A DNA stretch of 64,000 nt, taken from CAG-411 sp963643465. Lineage in GTDB: Bacteria; Bacillota; Clostridia; Lachnospirales; Lachnospiraceae. The stretch covers positions 62,001 to 126,000 of the forward strand of contig CAVIJT010000004.1 of NCBI GenBank assembly GCA_963643465.1. The letters are read 5' to 3'. A model generated the notes under the pieces. The model was not told the DNA's origin, ran no database searches, and saw only the letters and a program-made list of their open reading frames with translations. The position numbers and the translations under genes are program-made. This document shows positions 27,021 to 34,873 of this stretch, piece by piece; within the stretch, counting starts at the first letter, position 1; every line of letters starts with the position of its first letter.

Positions 27021-28250
27021 ATGCGTATTTGTCAGAGTTGTAAAACAAGAAATGTAGATGAAAGTGTTTTCTGTAGAAAATGTGGAACTAAGATTGAGGA
27101 GAATCCTTTTATTTGTTCAGAGTGTTTATTCGAGAATACAGATGATAGTATGTTCTGTATTAAGTGTGGAAATAAAGTGGGTGTTCCAGCAAAGTCTACG
27201 CCCATAACATCCGCGTCCAATAACAGAGATGCGGGATTCAATCAGGATACAGCAAGAAAGGCTAATGAATCAGCAACTTTTGACTACAATGTTTATATGA
27301 ATGGAAGCCCATCTGCAGATGCGCAGGTTGCAAAGGAGGAAGAAGTAAATTTTTCTAAGGCTACAGCACCAGTGGTTGAAACCGTATTTGAGGGACAGAA
27401 GAATACCTCTGGTAATACAGTGGGCAATATCGTAAATGAAGGTGTTGTGGCAAAACAGGGAGAATGGATTTATTTCTCTAACAGTGGCGACAAAGGAACT
27501 TTATATAGAGAACGTATTGATGGTACTGATAAAACAAAGATTAGCGATGAAGTATGTTTCTGTATTAATGTGGTAGAGGATTGGATTTACTACCGTAACA
27601 ATTCAGATGGTGGAAAATTATACAAGATTCGTATTGATGGAACAGAGCGCACAAAGTTGTTAGATGACAGTGTAGATTGCGTTAGTGTTGTAGATGGTAT
27701 CATTTACTTTGTAAATTATTCAGATGATAAAAAACTTTACAGAATCAATGTAGATGGTTCTGGAAAACTTAGAATTTCAGATGATAAATGTATGTATATC
27801 AATGTAGTAGATGGTTGGGTATATTATTGTAATATTACTTGCGGTCAGAAGATGTACAAAGTAAGCATTGATGGTAAAGACAAAGTAGAACTTTGCGATG
27901 ATGAGAGTATGCACATCAACGTAGTTGGAGAATGGATTTATTATAGAAATCTTTCAGATGGTGGTAAGATTTATAAAATGAAGACAGATGGTTCTCAGAA
28001 GACAAAGTTAAATGATGATGCAAGTAGCTTTGTAAACGTAGTAGATCGTTGGGTATACTATGGTAACCTTACAGAAGGAATTAAGCTTTGTAAGATGACA
28101 GTAGATGGAACAGACAATGTTTTATTGAACAAAGATCAAAGTGTAAGCATTAATGTAGTAGACAACTGGGTATACTACCGCAATGAATTTGAAGGAAGAA
28201 AATTGTATAAGATTCAGACCGATGGTTCTGAGCGTCAGGCAGTTTGCTAA
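27021..28250 (+). CDS. Double zinc-ribbon protein with DUF5050-type propeller repeats
   Basis: A 409-residue protein without signal peptide or membrane span. Two zinc ribbons come first (CQSC...CRKC and CSEC...CIKC, residues 4-52), then a low-complexity linker (~55-145), then seven ~39-residue repeats of the form INVVxxWIYYRNxSDGGKLYKIxxDGT. Such DUF5050 repeats probably fold as a beta-propeller with one blade per repeat. This combination is common in Lachnospiraceae but has no assigned function; a cytoplasmic protein- or nucleic-acid-binding role is a guess. Own promoter upstream and terminator downstream. Confidence 0.8.
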   Translation: MRICQSCKTRNVDESVFCRKCGTKIEENPFICSECLFENTDDSMFCIKCGNKVGVPAKSTPITSASNNRDAGFNQDTARKANESATFDYNVYMNGSPSADAQVAKEEEVNFSKATAPVVETVFEGQKNTSGNTVGNIVNEGVVAKQGEWIYFSNSGDKGTLYRERIDGTDKTKISDEVCFCINVVEDWIYYRNNSDGGKLYKIRIDGTERTKLLDDSVDCVSVVDGIIYFVNYSDDKKLYRINVDGSGKLRISDDKCMYINVVDGWVYYCNITCGQKMYKVSIDGKDKVELCDDESMHINVVGEWIYYRNLSDGGKIYKMKTDGSQKTKLNDDASSFVNVVDRWVYYGNLTEGIKLCKMTVDGTDNVLLNKDQSVSINVVDNWVYYRNEFEGRKLYKIQTDGSERQAVC

Positions 28251-28275
28251 TACATAAATAATAGAATTACAATTA

Positions 28276-28307
28276 GGGAAAGAGAAGCAATTCTCTTTTC
28301 CTTTTTT
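28276..28307 (+). terminator. Intrinsic terminator after the propeller gene
   Basis: GGGAAAGAGAA at 28276-28286, loop GCAA, TTCTCTTTTCC at 28291-28301, then a T-tract. Confidence 0.85.
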
Positions 28308-28328
28308 CTAATTAGGAGGGGGAACATT

Positions 28329-28991
28329 ATGAAAAAGTATATTCAATTTATTAATATGGGAATTGCTAATTGTGAGAGTTTGCAGGAAGTGGAAGAATGG
28401 AATGTGAGTTTTGCGGTACAGCAGGCACTTGATAAAAATTCTCCGGAAGATGATATTTATATCATTGGATTTCGTTTTTTAGAAAAAGAAGGGGAATTTA
28501 CAACAAATAAAAGTGGTGTGTATTATTTGACGGGAATTGTGGTGAATGAGCCAGTTTCCGATATGGAAGTATTTCGATATTGCAAAGAAAGAGAGTTGCC
28601 GGTGCCTAGTTTTCCTATAATTAAAATAAAACAACCCTTTTTACTTGTATATCCATTTGAAAAAGAAGATTGTGTCATAAACACAGAACAATATATAACG
28701 CCTGGAACAAAAGAAAATAGAACAGCCAGAATAGAGCAGCTTAGAAAAAATATAATAGAGTATAAAGATAAGGTTATCAGCCAGTTAAGAGAGACAGCAG
28801 ATGCCTTGGAGGCAGATGAATTTTCCTTAGTGTCTCTTACGGGTGAATCAGAAGAAAATGGAGTTCGGTATTTGAATATATGTGAAGATGGTGGGGATTT
28901 TGGAAAACATATGAAATATCTGTATGCTTGTATGGAGGAATTAGAGCAATTACAGAGAGATTCTATAAATCATGAGAAACACGCTCTGTGA
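28329..28991 (+). CDS. Unknown acidic cytoplasmic protein
   Basis: I do not recognise this 220-residue protein. It starts MKKYIQFINMGIANCESLQE, has mixed alpha/beta content, a central predicted helix (ENRTARIEQLRKNIIEYKD) and no membrane span. GGAGGGGGAAC lies before the ATG. Its last six residues and its TGA stop are encoded within repeat copy C, so the ancestral C-terminus may have been replaced by the repeat. Confidence 0.7.
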   Translation: MKKYIQFINMGIANCESLQEVEEWNVSFAVQQALDKNSPEDDIYIIGFRFLEKEGEFTTNKSGVYYLTGIVVNEPVSDMEVFRYCKERELPVPSFPIIKIKQPFLLVYPFEKEDCVINTEQYITPGTKENRTARIEQLRKNIIEYKDKVISQLRETADALEADEFSLVSLTGESEENGVRYLNICEDGGDFGKHMKYLYACMEELEQLQRDSINHEKHAL

Positions 28992-29063
28992 GTTTCTTAG
29001 CGGATTACGGTGTTCGTCAAATCTTTGCGTAATCGCTGGATTTTCTGCGCTATTTGCGTAAAC
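28971..29063 (+). repeat. Interspersed repeat family 1, copy C
   Basis: CATGAGAAACACGCTCTGTG, AGTTTCTTAG, then GGTGTTCGTCAAATCTTTGC, ending TTTGCGTAAAC. Same orientation as copies B and E. The first 21 bases lie inside the coding frame of the preceding gene. A hairpin terminator follows two bases later. Confidence 0.8.
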
Positions 29064-29064
29064 A

Positions 29065-29093
29065 AGCAGCCAGACTTTTATAGTCTGGCTGCT
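29065..29093 (+). terminator. Hairpin between convergent genes
   Basis: AGCAGCCAGACT at 29065-29076 pairs with AGTCTGGCTGCT at 29082-29093, a 12-bp perfect stem. The flanks are only weakly T-rich on either strand, but its position between converging genes fits a terminator. Confidence 0.65.
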
Positions 29094-29104
29094 GTTAGAA
29101 AAAA

Positions 29105-29659
29105 TTAAGATTCATATTGTTTACTTACAAATTGATCGGTAAGCAAATCTAAATATTCGTCATCTGCTTCAGGAAATTCTGTAGTTAGCTGTTCTTTTAC
29201 ATATTCTAGCTTGTGAAGATAATTGATTTCTTCTCCTTGGGATTGGTCACATATCTCATCAAGCATTTCTTTGGTAATATGTTCTTCTAACCAAGTATTG
29301 ATTGTATTCGTATCATCTTCTTCCTCACCTAATTCAGATTTTAGCTTTTGTGCTTTGATACCAGAAGAAATACCAATCCAAAGGAAAAAGGTGAATAGTG
29401 CTATCATAGCAACTTGTGACACAATATTATTGGCAATAGGTAAATGAAGAATATCAAGTGCGGATAAGATGGCAACTACATCACCCAAAACGCCGAAAAT
29501 ACAAAAAATAATAGCTGTAGATTTGGAATCTTCATAGCGATCTTTTTTTGGAACATACAAAGTGCTTTTTGCAGTTCTTAGTTTTTTTGTTTCTTCTAAT
29601 AATTCATAGTTTTTCCAATCTTTATTAGATGCAGATTGTGTTTCTTTTTTTTCTGTCAT
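29105..29659 (-). CDS. Unknown two-span membrane protein
   Basis: I do not recognise this 184-residue protein. It has a charged cytoplasmic N-terminus (~60 residues), two membrane spans (IIFCIFGVLGDVVAILSAL and VAMIALFTFFLWIGISSG) and an acidic C-terminal domain of about 80 residues rich in Glu and Asp. GAGGAGAG seven bases before the ATG at 29659 sets the start; the longer frame reaching 29746 has no binding site. The 244 bases upstream of it (to 29903) hold no gene; a TATAAT near 29877 may belong to a promoter of the divergent cupin gene. Confidence 0.65.
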   Translation of the reverse strand: MTEKKETQSASNKDWKNYELLEETKKLRTAKSTLYVPKKDRYEDSKSTAIIFCIFGVLGDVVAILSALDILHLPIANNIVSQVAMIALFTFFLWIGISSGIKAQKLKSELGEEEDDTNTINTWLEEHITKEMLDEICDQSQGEEINYLHKLEYVKEQLTTEFPEADDEYLDLLTDQFVSKQYES

Positions 29660-29903
29660 AAATACTCTCCTCTGTGAAAGTTTCTGTCCGTTTTTCTTTA
29701 AGTTTAGAACAGAAATAGTAAGTGTTTTCAAATTAGATGGTAACATATCAAAGAGAGAAATTCAAGCCGAGGATGACAGTATTATGGAGTAAATAATGTT
29801 ATTGCTCATAGTAATGAGACAGGGGATGGATGGGGACAAAACTAGCTTCACCAAATGAGGGTTCTCACATATCATATAATAAAAAATAAAAGGGAAATTT
29901 TTT

Positions 29904-30317
29904 ATGGAATCCTATTTTGAGCAAACAGATTATGGGCCAGATATGTATGTGGTAAATGTAGAGAGAATGGCAGAGGAAAACGAAGATTTTCGTGTTGCTA
30001 TTTGGACTGGATGCAATATGCAAATGACATTAATGTGTATTTCGCCATGTGATGAAATTGGATTGGAAGTTCATGAAGATACGGATCAATTTCTGCGTGT
30101 GGAAGAGGGATGTGCAATTGTAAAAATGGGAGAATGCAAGTGCAGACAGGATTTTAGGCAACACATTCACAGGGGAGATGTAGTTTTTGTGCCTGCAGGA
30201 ACGTGGCATAATATTATAAATATAGGAAGTTGTCCGTTGAAAATATCTTCTATTTATGCACCGCCTAATCACCCATGGGGAACCGTGCAGCAGACAAAAG
30301 AAGAGGAAGAAGAATAG
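29904..30317 (+). CDS. Cupin-fold protein
   Basis: A 137-residue single-domain cupin. The two cupin boxes are visible: IGLEVHEDTDQFLRVEEG and VFVPAGTWHNIINIG, supplying metal-ligand candidates His and Glu in box 1 and His in box 2. It resembles the small mannose-6-phosphate-isomerase-like cupins, whose ligand is usually unknown. It ends in a poly-Glu tail. AAGGGAAATTTTTT precedes the ATG, and an intrinsic terminator follows, so it is probably monocistronic. Confidence 0.82.
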   Translation: MESYFEQTDYGPDMYVVNVERMAEENEDFRVAIWTGCNMQMTLMCISPCDEIGLEVHEDTDQFLRVEEGCAIVKMGECKCRQDFRQHIHRGDVVFVPAGTWHNIINIGSCPLKISSIYAPPNHPWGTVQQTKEEEEE

Positions 30318-30342
30318 ATGTTTGGTTAGGAAACGGAGAAAA

Positions 30343-30384
30343 AGAGATGGATTGGTGATGGTTATCAGTAATCCATCTTTTTTA
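30343..30384 (+). terminator. Intrinsic terminator after the cupin gene
   Basis: AGATGGATT at 30345-30353 pairs with AATCCATCT at 30370-30378, followed by TTTTTTA. Confidence 0.85.
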
Positions 30385-30422
30385 TAGTTTTTGGAAGATG
30401 TCATAGTGAAACAGGATTTTGC

Positions 30423-30451
30423 TTTAAAATATACAGGGTTTATGTTACACT
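30423..30451 (+). promoter_or_regulatory. Possible promoter for the amino-acid ABC transporter
   Basis: TTTAAA at 30423-30428, 17-base spacer, TACACT at 30446-30451, about 60 bases before the GTG start. Both boxes deviate from consensus. Confidence 0.4.
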
Positions 30452-30511
30452 AAGTAAGTATCGGCTTAAGGTTAAAATGGGGCTAATAGATAATTTATAG
30501 GAGGCGAATTT

Positions 30512-32065
30512 GTGAAAAAAGTAAATTGGAAAGTAGAAGTGATATCTTTATTGGCAATTGTAATAGTAATTGTTGCAATTGTGGGGATAAAGTGGTATAG
30601 CACTGGGAATGTGCAAAAAGAAGAGAACGTTGTACAGAAGCAAATTAGTAATATTGAAGATTTAAAAGGGAGTAAAATTGGTGTACAGATTGGCACTACA
30701 GGAGATGTTTATGCTTCAAATTATGAAAAAGATGGTTCTGGTACAATCATAGAGCGTTACAACAAGGGTGTGGATGCTGTACAAGCATTAAAGCTTGGTA
30801 AAATTGACTGTGTGATTATTGATGAACAACCAGCAAAAGTATTTGTAGAAAAAAATGAAAATCTAAAATTGTTAGATGAAGAATTTACCAATGAGCAATA
30901 TGCAATCTGTATAGATAAGAGCAATGCAGAATTGAAAGAAAGAATCAATGGAGCATTGGCTGTCTTAAAAGAAAATGGAACGTTGTCAGATATTATTGAA
31001 AACTATACTGGTGATGATGAAGTAAAAGGGACAAAACCATACAAGAAAAAAGAAATAGACAGACCCAATGGCACTTTGCGTGTTGCAACCAATGCAGCAT
31101 TTCCACCTTATGAATCCTATGTTGACGGTGTGATGGTGGGAATTGATATTGATGTTATGCAGGCAGTTTGTGATGAGCTTGGAATGACATTAAAAATGGA
31201 AGATATGGAATTTGATTCCATTATTTTAGCGGTTACTTCTGGAAAAGCAGATGTGGGATGTTCTGGAATGACTGTAACAGAAGATCGGTTGAAAAATATT
31301 GATTTTACAGATAGTTACACCAATGCAAAACAAATGGTAATTGTGATGGATTCTTCGGCAACAGCAAATGAAGAAGAGGATTCCTTTGTTGGAAAATTAA
31401 AGCATAATTTTATTGAACAGGGGAGATATCAGTATATTCTAAGAGGTCTTGGAAATACATTAATCATTACCAGTTTAGCAGTAATTATAGGAATTGCGTT
31501 GGGATTTTTAATTGCGTTAGTACGAACCAGTCATGATCGAAATGGTGGTTTTGTTGTATTAAATGGTATTTGTAAAGCGTATTTAGCAATTATTCGAGGA
31601 ACTCCTGCGTTGGTGCAGTTATTGATTATATTTTATGTAATTTTGTCTTCCGTAAATAATAAAATAGTAGTTGCAGTAATTGCCTTTGGTTTGAATTCTG
31701 CGGCATATGTGGCAGAAGTAGTACGTTCAGGAATTATGGCGGTGGATTTTGGACAATTTGAAGCAGGGCGAAGTTTAGGATTGACATATAGACAGACTAT
31801 GGTTTCTATTGTGTTACCACAGGCATTGAAAAACAGTCTTCCGGCCCTTTGTAACGAATTTATTAGTCTACTAAAAGAAACTTCGATTAGTGGATATATT
31901 GGATTGGTAGATTTGACAAAGGCAGGAGATATTATTCGAAGCAATACTTATGAGGCGTACATTCCTTTGCTCACCATAGCGCTCATTTATTTTATTATTG
32001 TAATGTTTTTGACGGCGTGTGTCGGTCAATTGGAAAGGAGATTGAGAAGAAGTGAGTCAAAATAA
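30512..32065 (+). CDS. Amino-acid ABC transporter: fused substrate-binding domain (apparently permuted) and permease
   Basis: A 517-residue fusion of a polar-amino-acid binding domain and a GlnP/HisM-type permease. After an N-terminal membrane anchor (9-27), residues ~45-168 match lobe 2 through the C-terminal helix of a family-3 binding protein (IEDLKGSKIGVQIGTTGD, VIIDEQPAKVFV, LKENGTLSDIIENY). Residues ~184-283 match the N-terminal lobe 1 (GTLRVATNAAFPPYE, GKADVGCSGMTVTEDRLKNI). This is the reverse of the normal order. The permease (~305-517) has its RGLGNTLIIT start and the EAA loop (FEAGRSLGLTYRQ). AGGAGG precedes the GTG. It overlaps the ATPase gene by 14 bases. Confidence 0.88.
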   Translation: MKKVNWKVEVISLLAIVIVIVAIVGIKWYSTGNVQKEENVVQKQISNIEDLKGSKIGVQIGTTGDVYASNYEKDGSGTIIERYNKGVDAVQALKLGKIDCVIIDEQPAKVFVEKNENLKLLDEEFTNEQYAICIDKSNAELKERINGALAVLKENGTLSDIIENYTGDDEVKGTKPYKKKEIDRPNGTLRVATNAAFPPYESYVDGVMVGIDIDVMQAVCDELGMTLKMEDMEFDSIILAVTSGKADVGCSGMTVTEDRLKNIDFTDSYTNAKQMVIVMDSSATANEEEDSFVGKLKHNFIEQGRYQYILRGLGNTLIITSLAVIIGIALGFLIALVRTSHDRNGGFVVLNGICKAYLAIIRGTPALVQLLIIFYVILSSVNNKIVVAVIAFGLNSAAYVAEVVRSGIMAVDFGQFEAGRSLGLTYRQTMVSIVLPQALKNSLPALCNEFISLLKETSISGYIGLVDLTKAGDIIRSNTYEAYIPLLTIALIYFIIVMFLTACVGQLERRLRRSESK

Positions 32066-32804
32066 AGAGAAGAAAGAAGTTATTTTGGAAATCAATCAAC
32101 TGTGCAAAGATTTTGGAAATCATAAAGTATTAAAAGGGATTACCACAACCATTTCCAAAGGTGAAGTGATTGCCATTATCGGACCTTCCGGCTGTGGAAA
32201 ATCTACCTTTTTACGTTCCCTAAATTTGTTGGAACTTCCTACTTCTGGAACCGTTTGTTTTGAAGGAACCAATATCACAGATCCTTCCATTGATATTAAT
32301 GAAATGCGTGAGAAAATTGGAATGGTATTTCAGCAGTTCAATTTATTTCCTAATATGACTATTAAGAAAAACATTATGCTTGCGCCCATAAAAAAGAAAA
32401 AAATGACAAAGGAACAAGCGGAAAAACGGGCAATTGAGTTGTTGCAGCGAATTGGTCTGGCAGATAAAGCAGATGCCTATCCGTCTATGCTCTCTGGTGG
32501 ACAAAAACAACGTATCGCCATTGCTCGTGCATTGGCAATGAATCCGGATGTTATGTTGTTTGATGAGCCAACTTCTGCGTTAGATCCGGAGATGGTAGGA
32601 GAAGTGTTGGGGCTTATGCAGGAACTTGCTAAAGATGGTATGACTATGGTGGTAGTAACTCATGAAATGGGATTTGCAAGGGAAGTGGCAAATAGAGTGC
32701 TATTTATGAATGAAGGAAACATTCAAGAAGATGAAACGCCAGAAGAATTATTTGGATGCCCAAAGAATGAAAGGTTGCAAGAATTTTTAAGTAAAGTGTT
32801 GTAG
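32052..32804 (+). CDS. Amino-acid ABC transporter ATP-binding protein
   Basis: A 250-residue ATPase of the GlnQ/HisP type that powers the permease encoded just upstream. All motifs are intact: Walker A GPSGCGKST, Q-loop VFQQFNLFPN, signature LSGGQKQR, Walker B VMLFDEPTSALDPE and the H-loop VTHEMGF. The GTG at 32052 overlaps the permease stop, so the two are translationally coupled and form a complete importer with no separate binding-protein gene. Confidence 0.95.
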   Translation: MSQNKEKKEVILEINQLCKDFGNHKVLKGITTTISKGEVIAIIGPSGCGKSTFLRSLNLLELPTSGTVCFEGTNITDPSIDINEMREKIGMVFQQFNLFPNMTIKKNIMLAPIKKKKMTKEQAEKRAIELLQRIGLADKADAYPSMLSGGQKQRIAIARALAMNPDVMLFDEPTSALDPEMVGEVLGLMQELAKDGMTMVVVTHEMGFAREVANRVLFMNEGNIQEDETPEELFGCPKNERLQEFLSKVL

Positions 32805-32819
32805 TATACAGGAATAGGA

Positions 32820-32857
32820 AAAAGACTGTTTCGAGGAGTTTCGAAACAGTCTTTTTT
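32820..32857 (+). terminator. Intrinsic terminator after the ABC transporter
   Basis: AAGACTGTTTCGA at 32822-32834 pairs with TCGAAACAGTCTT at 32841-32853, then T residues. Confidence 0.92.
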
Positions 32858-32860
32858 GTA

Positions 32861-32923
32861 GCAAAAGCCCGTAGTGCGGAATGTTCGCAAGCGAAGCGAG
32901 TAGGAGTCAGCCTACTCGATTGT
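32861..32923 (+). repeat. Interspersed repeat family 2, copy 2
   Basis: GCAAAAGCCCG at 32861 directly joined to the 52-base core at 32872-32923. The core contains a perfect 8-bp hairpin, CGAGTAGG and CCTACTCG around AGTCAG. It lies between the terminator and the end of the convergent gene at 32929. Confidence 0.8.
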
Positions 32924-32928
32924 GCATG

Positions 32929-34026
32929 TCAACCAGCAGAACGAAGACCATCAAATACTTCGAAAACTGTTTTATTAAGTGCAACCACATGTCCAACTGA
33001 ATTTTCTTCCGTATGTGTGATTTCCATCCATCCGGTAGTTCCGTCCTCTGCTTCCAAATAAATCATATTGAAATCTACACTGATGCGGGTGTATTGTACT
33101 TTTTGAGGCTTCATGATAATGGTTGTAGCGGGATGGTTAAGGTCTGGTGCTACGGGAAGTGCTTCTTTTAGCTTCACAGGATAGGTAGCAGCATAAGTAA
33201 AATAGCCATTTGGAGAGGAGGGTACAATGCTTTGTGATGAATCGGAAGATATACTCCATTGCATATTGATGCAGTCTGTTCCCATAAAGTTCTTGAAGAC
33301 TGTTCCTGTTATTTTCCCGTCCTTGATTTCACAGTGACGAATATCGGTGTCCAGTTGTCCTACATTGTTTACTACATAGTGTCCCTTTGAGGGGGCTTTT
33401 TTGGTGTTTTTAGTGTAAGAATAAAAATGTGTAGTGACACCCGATTCTCCTTCGGAATCCAGAGTTACTAAATAGATATCTTCGGTTCCGAGAGAAATTC
33501 CGTAGATGTCAGCATCTATGCCCTGACCAAGATCACCTTTGCGCCCACTGATAGTTTTAAGGTTCACATCGTTTACATATAGATCGCCTTTGTAATGTTG
33601 AGAAGAAGATGTTTCTTTTAGGACAAAACGAAGATGTTCTTTTTTGCCGTCCCCATTCAAATCAATAAGTGCTTGGTCGATGCCATCTAAATTTTCAGAA
33701 GTAAGATAAATGAGTTCGCCGGGGTGTTCTAAGATTTTTGCGCGCAAGTCTTCCGTTTCGCCAGCTATTTTTGGCTGCTCAGTTTCTTTGATTACCGTTT
33801 TTTCCTTGGTTAGTGTATCGTTTTCTTTTTGTAAATGTATACCCATATACCAAAGCATACTACCCATAAAGAAAAGTGCAAAAGATGCAGCGATAGTAAC
33901 TACATAAGTTGACAAAGATTTCTTTTTGGATTGATATTTTTTTTCAATTGCACATAAGATTTTTTTGTTTTGTTCTTCACGTAATTGTATACTTTCATAT
34001 AATTCTTTTATGTTATCTTCATTCAT
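32929..34026 (-). CDS. Putative membrane anti-sigma factor or sensor, partner of the ECF sigma
   Basis: A ~365-residue protein with a ~45-residue cytoplasmic N-terminus (starting MNEDNIKELYESI), one membrane span (TIAASFALFFMGSMLWYMG) and a ~300-residue outer domain. The outer part holds an FG-GAP/EF-hand-like calcium motif (DLNGDGKKE), beta-rich segments and an SH3-like end (YLEAEDGTTGWME). Its gene lies 20 bases after an ECF sigma gene, which implies an anti-sigma role, but no zinc HxxxCxxC motif is present. GGAGGTG six bases before the ATG at 34026 sets the start. Confidence 0.65.
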   Translation of the reverse strand: MNEDNIKELYESIQLREEQNKKILCAIEKKYQSKKKSLSTYVVTIAASFALFFMGSMLWYMGIHLQKENDTLTKEKTVIKETEQPKIAGETEDLRAKILEHPGELIYLTSENLDGIDQALIDLNGDGKKEHLRFVLKETSSSQHYKGDLYVNDVNLKTISGRKGDLGQGIDADIYGISLGTEDIYLVTLDSEGESGVTTHFYSYTKNTKKAPSKGHYVVNNVGQLDTDIRHCEIKDGKITGTVFKNFMGTDCINMQWSISSDSSQSIVPSSPNGYFTYAATYPVKLKEALPVAPDLNHPATTIIMKPQKVQYTRISVDFNMIYLEAEDGTTGWMEITHTEENSVGHVVALNKTVFEVFDGLRSAG

Positions 34027-34045
34027 AGGTTGCACCTCCATATTA

Positions 34046-34513
34046 TCAATTTAGTTTTTGTTTTAATAACTCTCGCCCCTTTTTTAATCGCATTTTTACT
34101 GCGGATTCTCCACAGTGTAATAGCTGCGCGATTTCTTTGCAATTGTACCCTTCGAAATAGTGGAGATAGAGGGTGATTCTGTATTTGTCAGCCAAACGAA
34201 AAAGCTCTTCCAGTAGTTGCTTTTTTTCATAATCTATATTCCAGATGGCTTGTTGCTGCAAATCGTCAATGTTGCAACGGTTCTTTTTCCAAAAAGATTT
34301 CAAATGATCCTTTGATTTATTGATTGTGACGCGAATCATCCAGTTTTTTTCGTGTTCTTCACTTTTAAATTGTTTGCGATAGTACAGTCGTTTTACAAAT
34401 ACGTCCTGCATGATATCTTCCGCATCCATTTCATTTTTGGTATAGGTTAATGCAATACGATAGACAAGATTGTTGTATTTGTTATAAATTTGTGTTAAGT
34501 CTTGATTTTGCAA
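34046..34513 (-). CDS. ECF-type RNA polymerase sigma factor
   Basis: A 155-residue sigma-70 family member with region 2 (LVYRIALTYTKNEMDAEDIM) and region 4 (YLHYFEGYNCKEIAQLL, then GESAVKMRLKKGRELL), and nothing between them but a short linker, as in extracytoplasmic-function sigma factors. It directs transcription of a small regulon in response to a surface signal. The downstream gene encodes a membrane protein likely to hold it inactive. Its own promoter region, and possible autoregulation, would be around 34520-34600. Confidence 0.92.
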   Translation of the reverse strand: MQNQDLTQIYNKYNNLVYRIALTYTKNEMDAEDIMQDVFVKRLYYRKQFKSEEHEKNWMIRVTINKSKDHLKSFWKKNRCNIDDLQQQAIWNIDYEKKQLLEELFRLADKYRITLYLHYFEGYNCKEIAQLLHCGESAVKMRLKKGRELLKQKLN

Positions 34514-34873
34514 ATGTATTCACCACCCTTCGACACCTATAATACGATTAATACAGGCAAACGGTCAAAAAGAAATGACATTTGTCATACTTTTTTTAGA
34601 AGAAAGGTTATGGAGTGTGCCGTTTTGGATAATTATGATGTTAATTCGAACTATTGTATGCTATAATAATTTGTTAGAGTTAGACCTAATTGTTATAGAG
34701 GAGTGTTCACCAGTAGATGACCCAACTTGTACTATAAGAAATATTTGACGGAAGGATTATTTGCAACTGAATTTCCAAATGACTGGATAAAATTGGAGTT
34801 AAGAATTGTATACAGTTAGCAGGTTATGTTGTGAAACAGGGATTAGATAAATAGAAGATAGGGAGGTAGTAGT
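34514..34873 (+). other. Gap between divergent genes with a promoter and no intact gene
   Basis: No gene is supported. An extended -10 promoter (TGC followed by TATAAT, 34659-34667) points rightward towards the alcohol dehydrogenase. Around 34730-34825 one frame reads about 30 protein-like residues (YLTEGLFATEFPNDWIKLEL) without a start or upstream continuation, possibly a decayed gene. GGGAGG at 34861 belongs to the dehydrogenase. Confidence 0.4.

Noticed and set aside
27139..28244. CRISPR-like periodicity of about 117 bases
   Set aside because: It is due to in-frame 39-residue protein repeats of a propeller-like protein, not to repeats with variable spacers.
29660..29903. Small RNA gene in the gap before the cupin gene
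   Set aside because: Only an isolated TATAAT is seen; no terminator or conserved structure supports an RNA gene.
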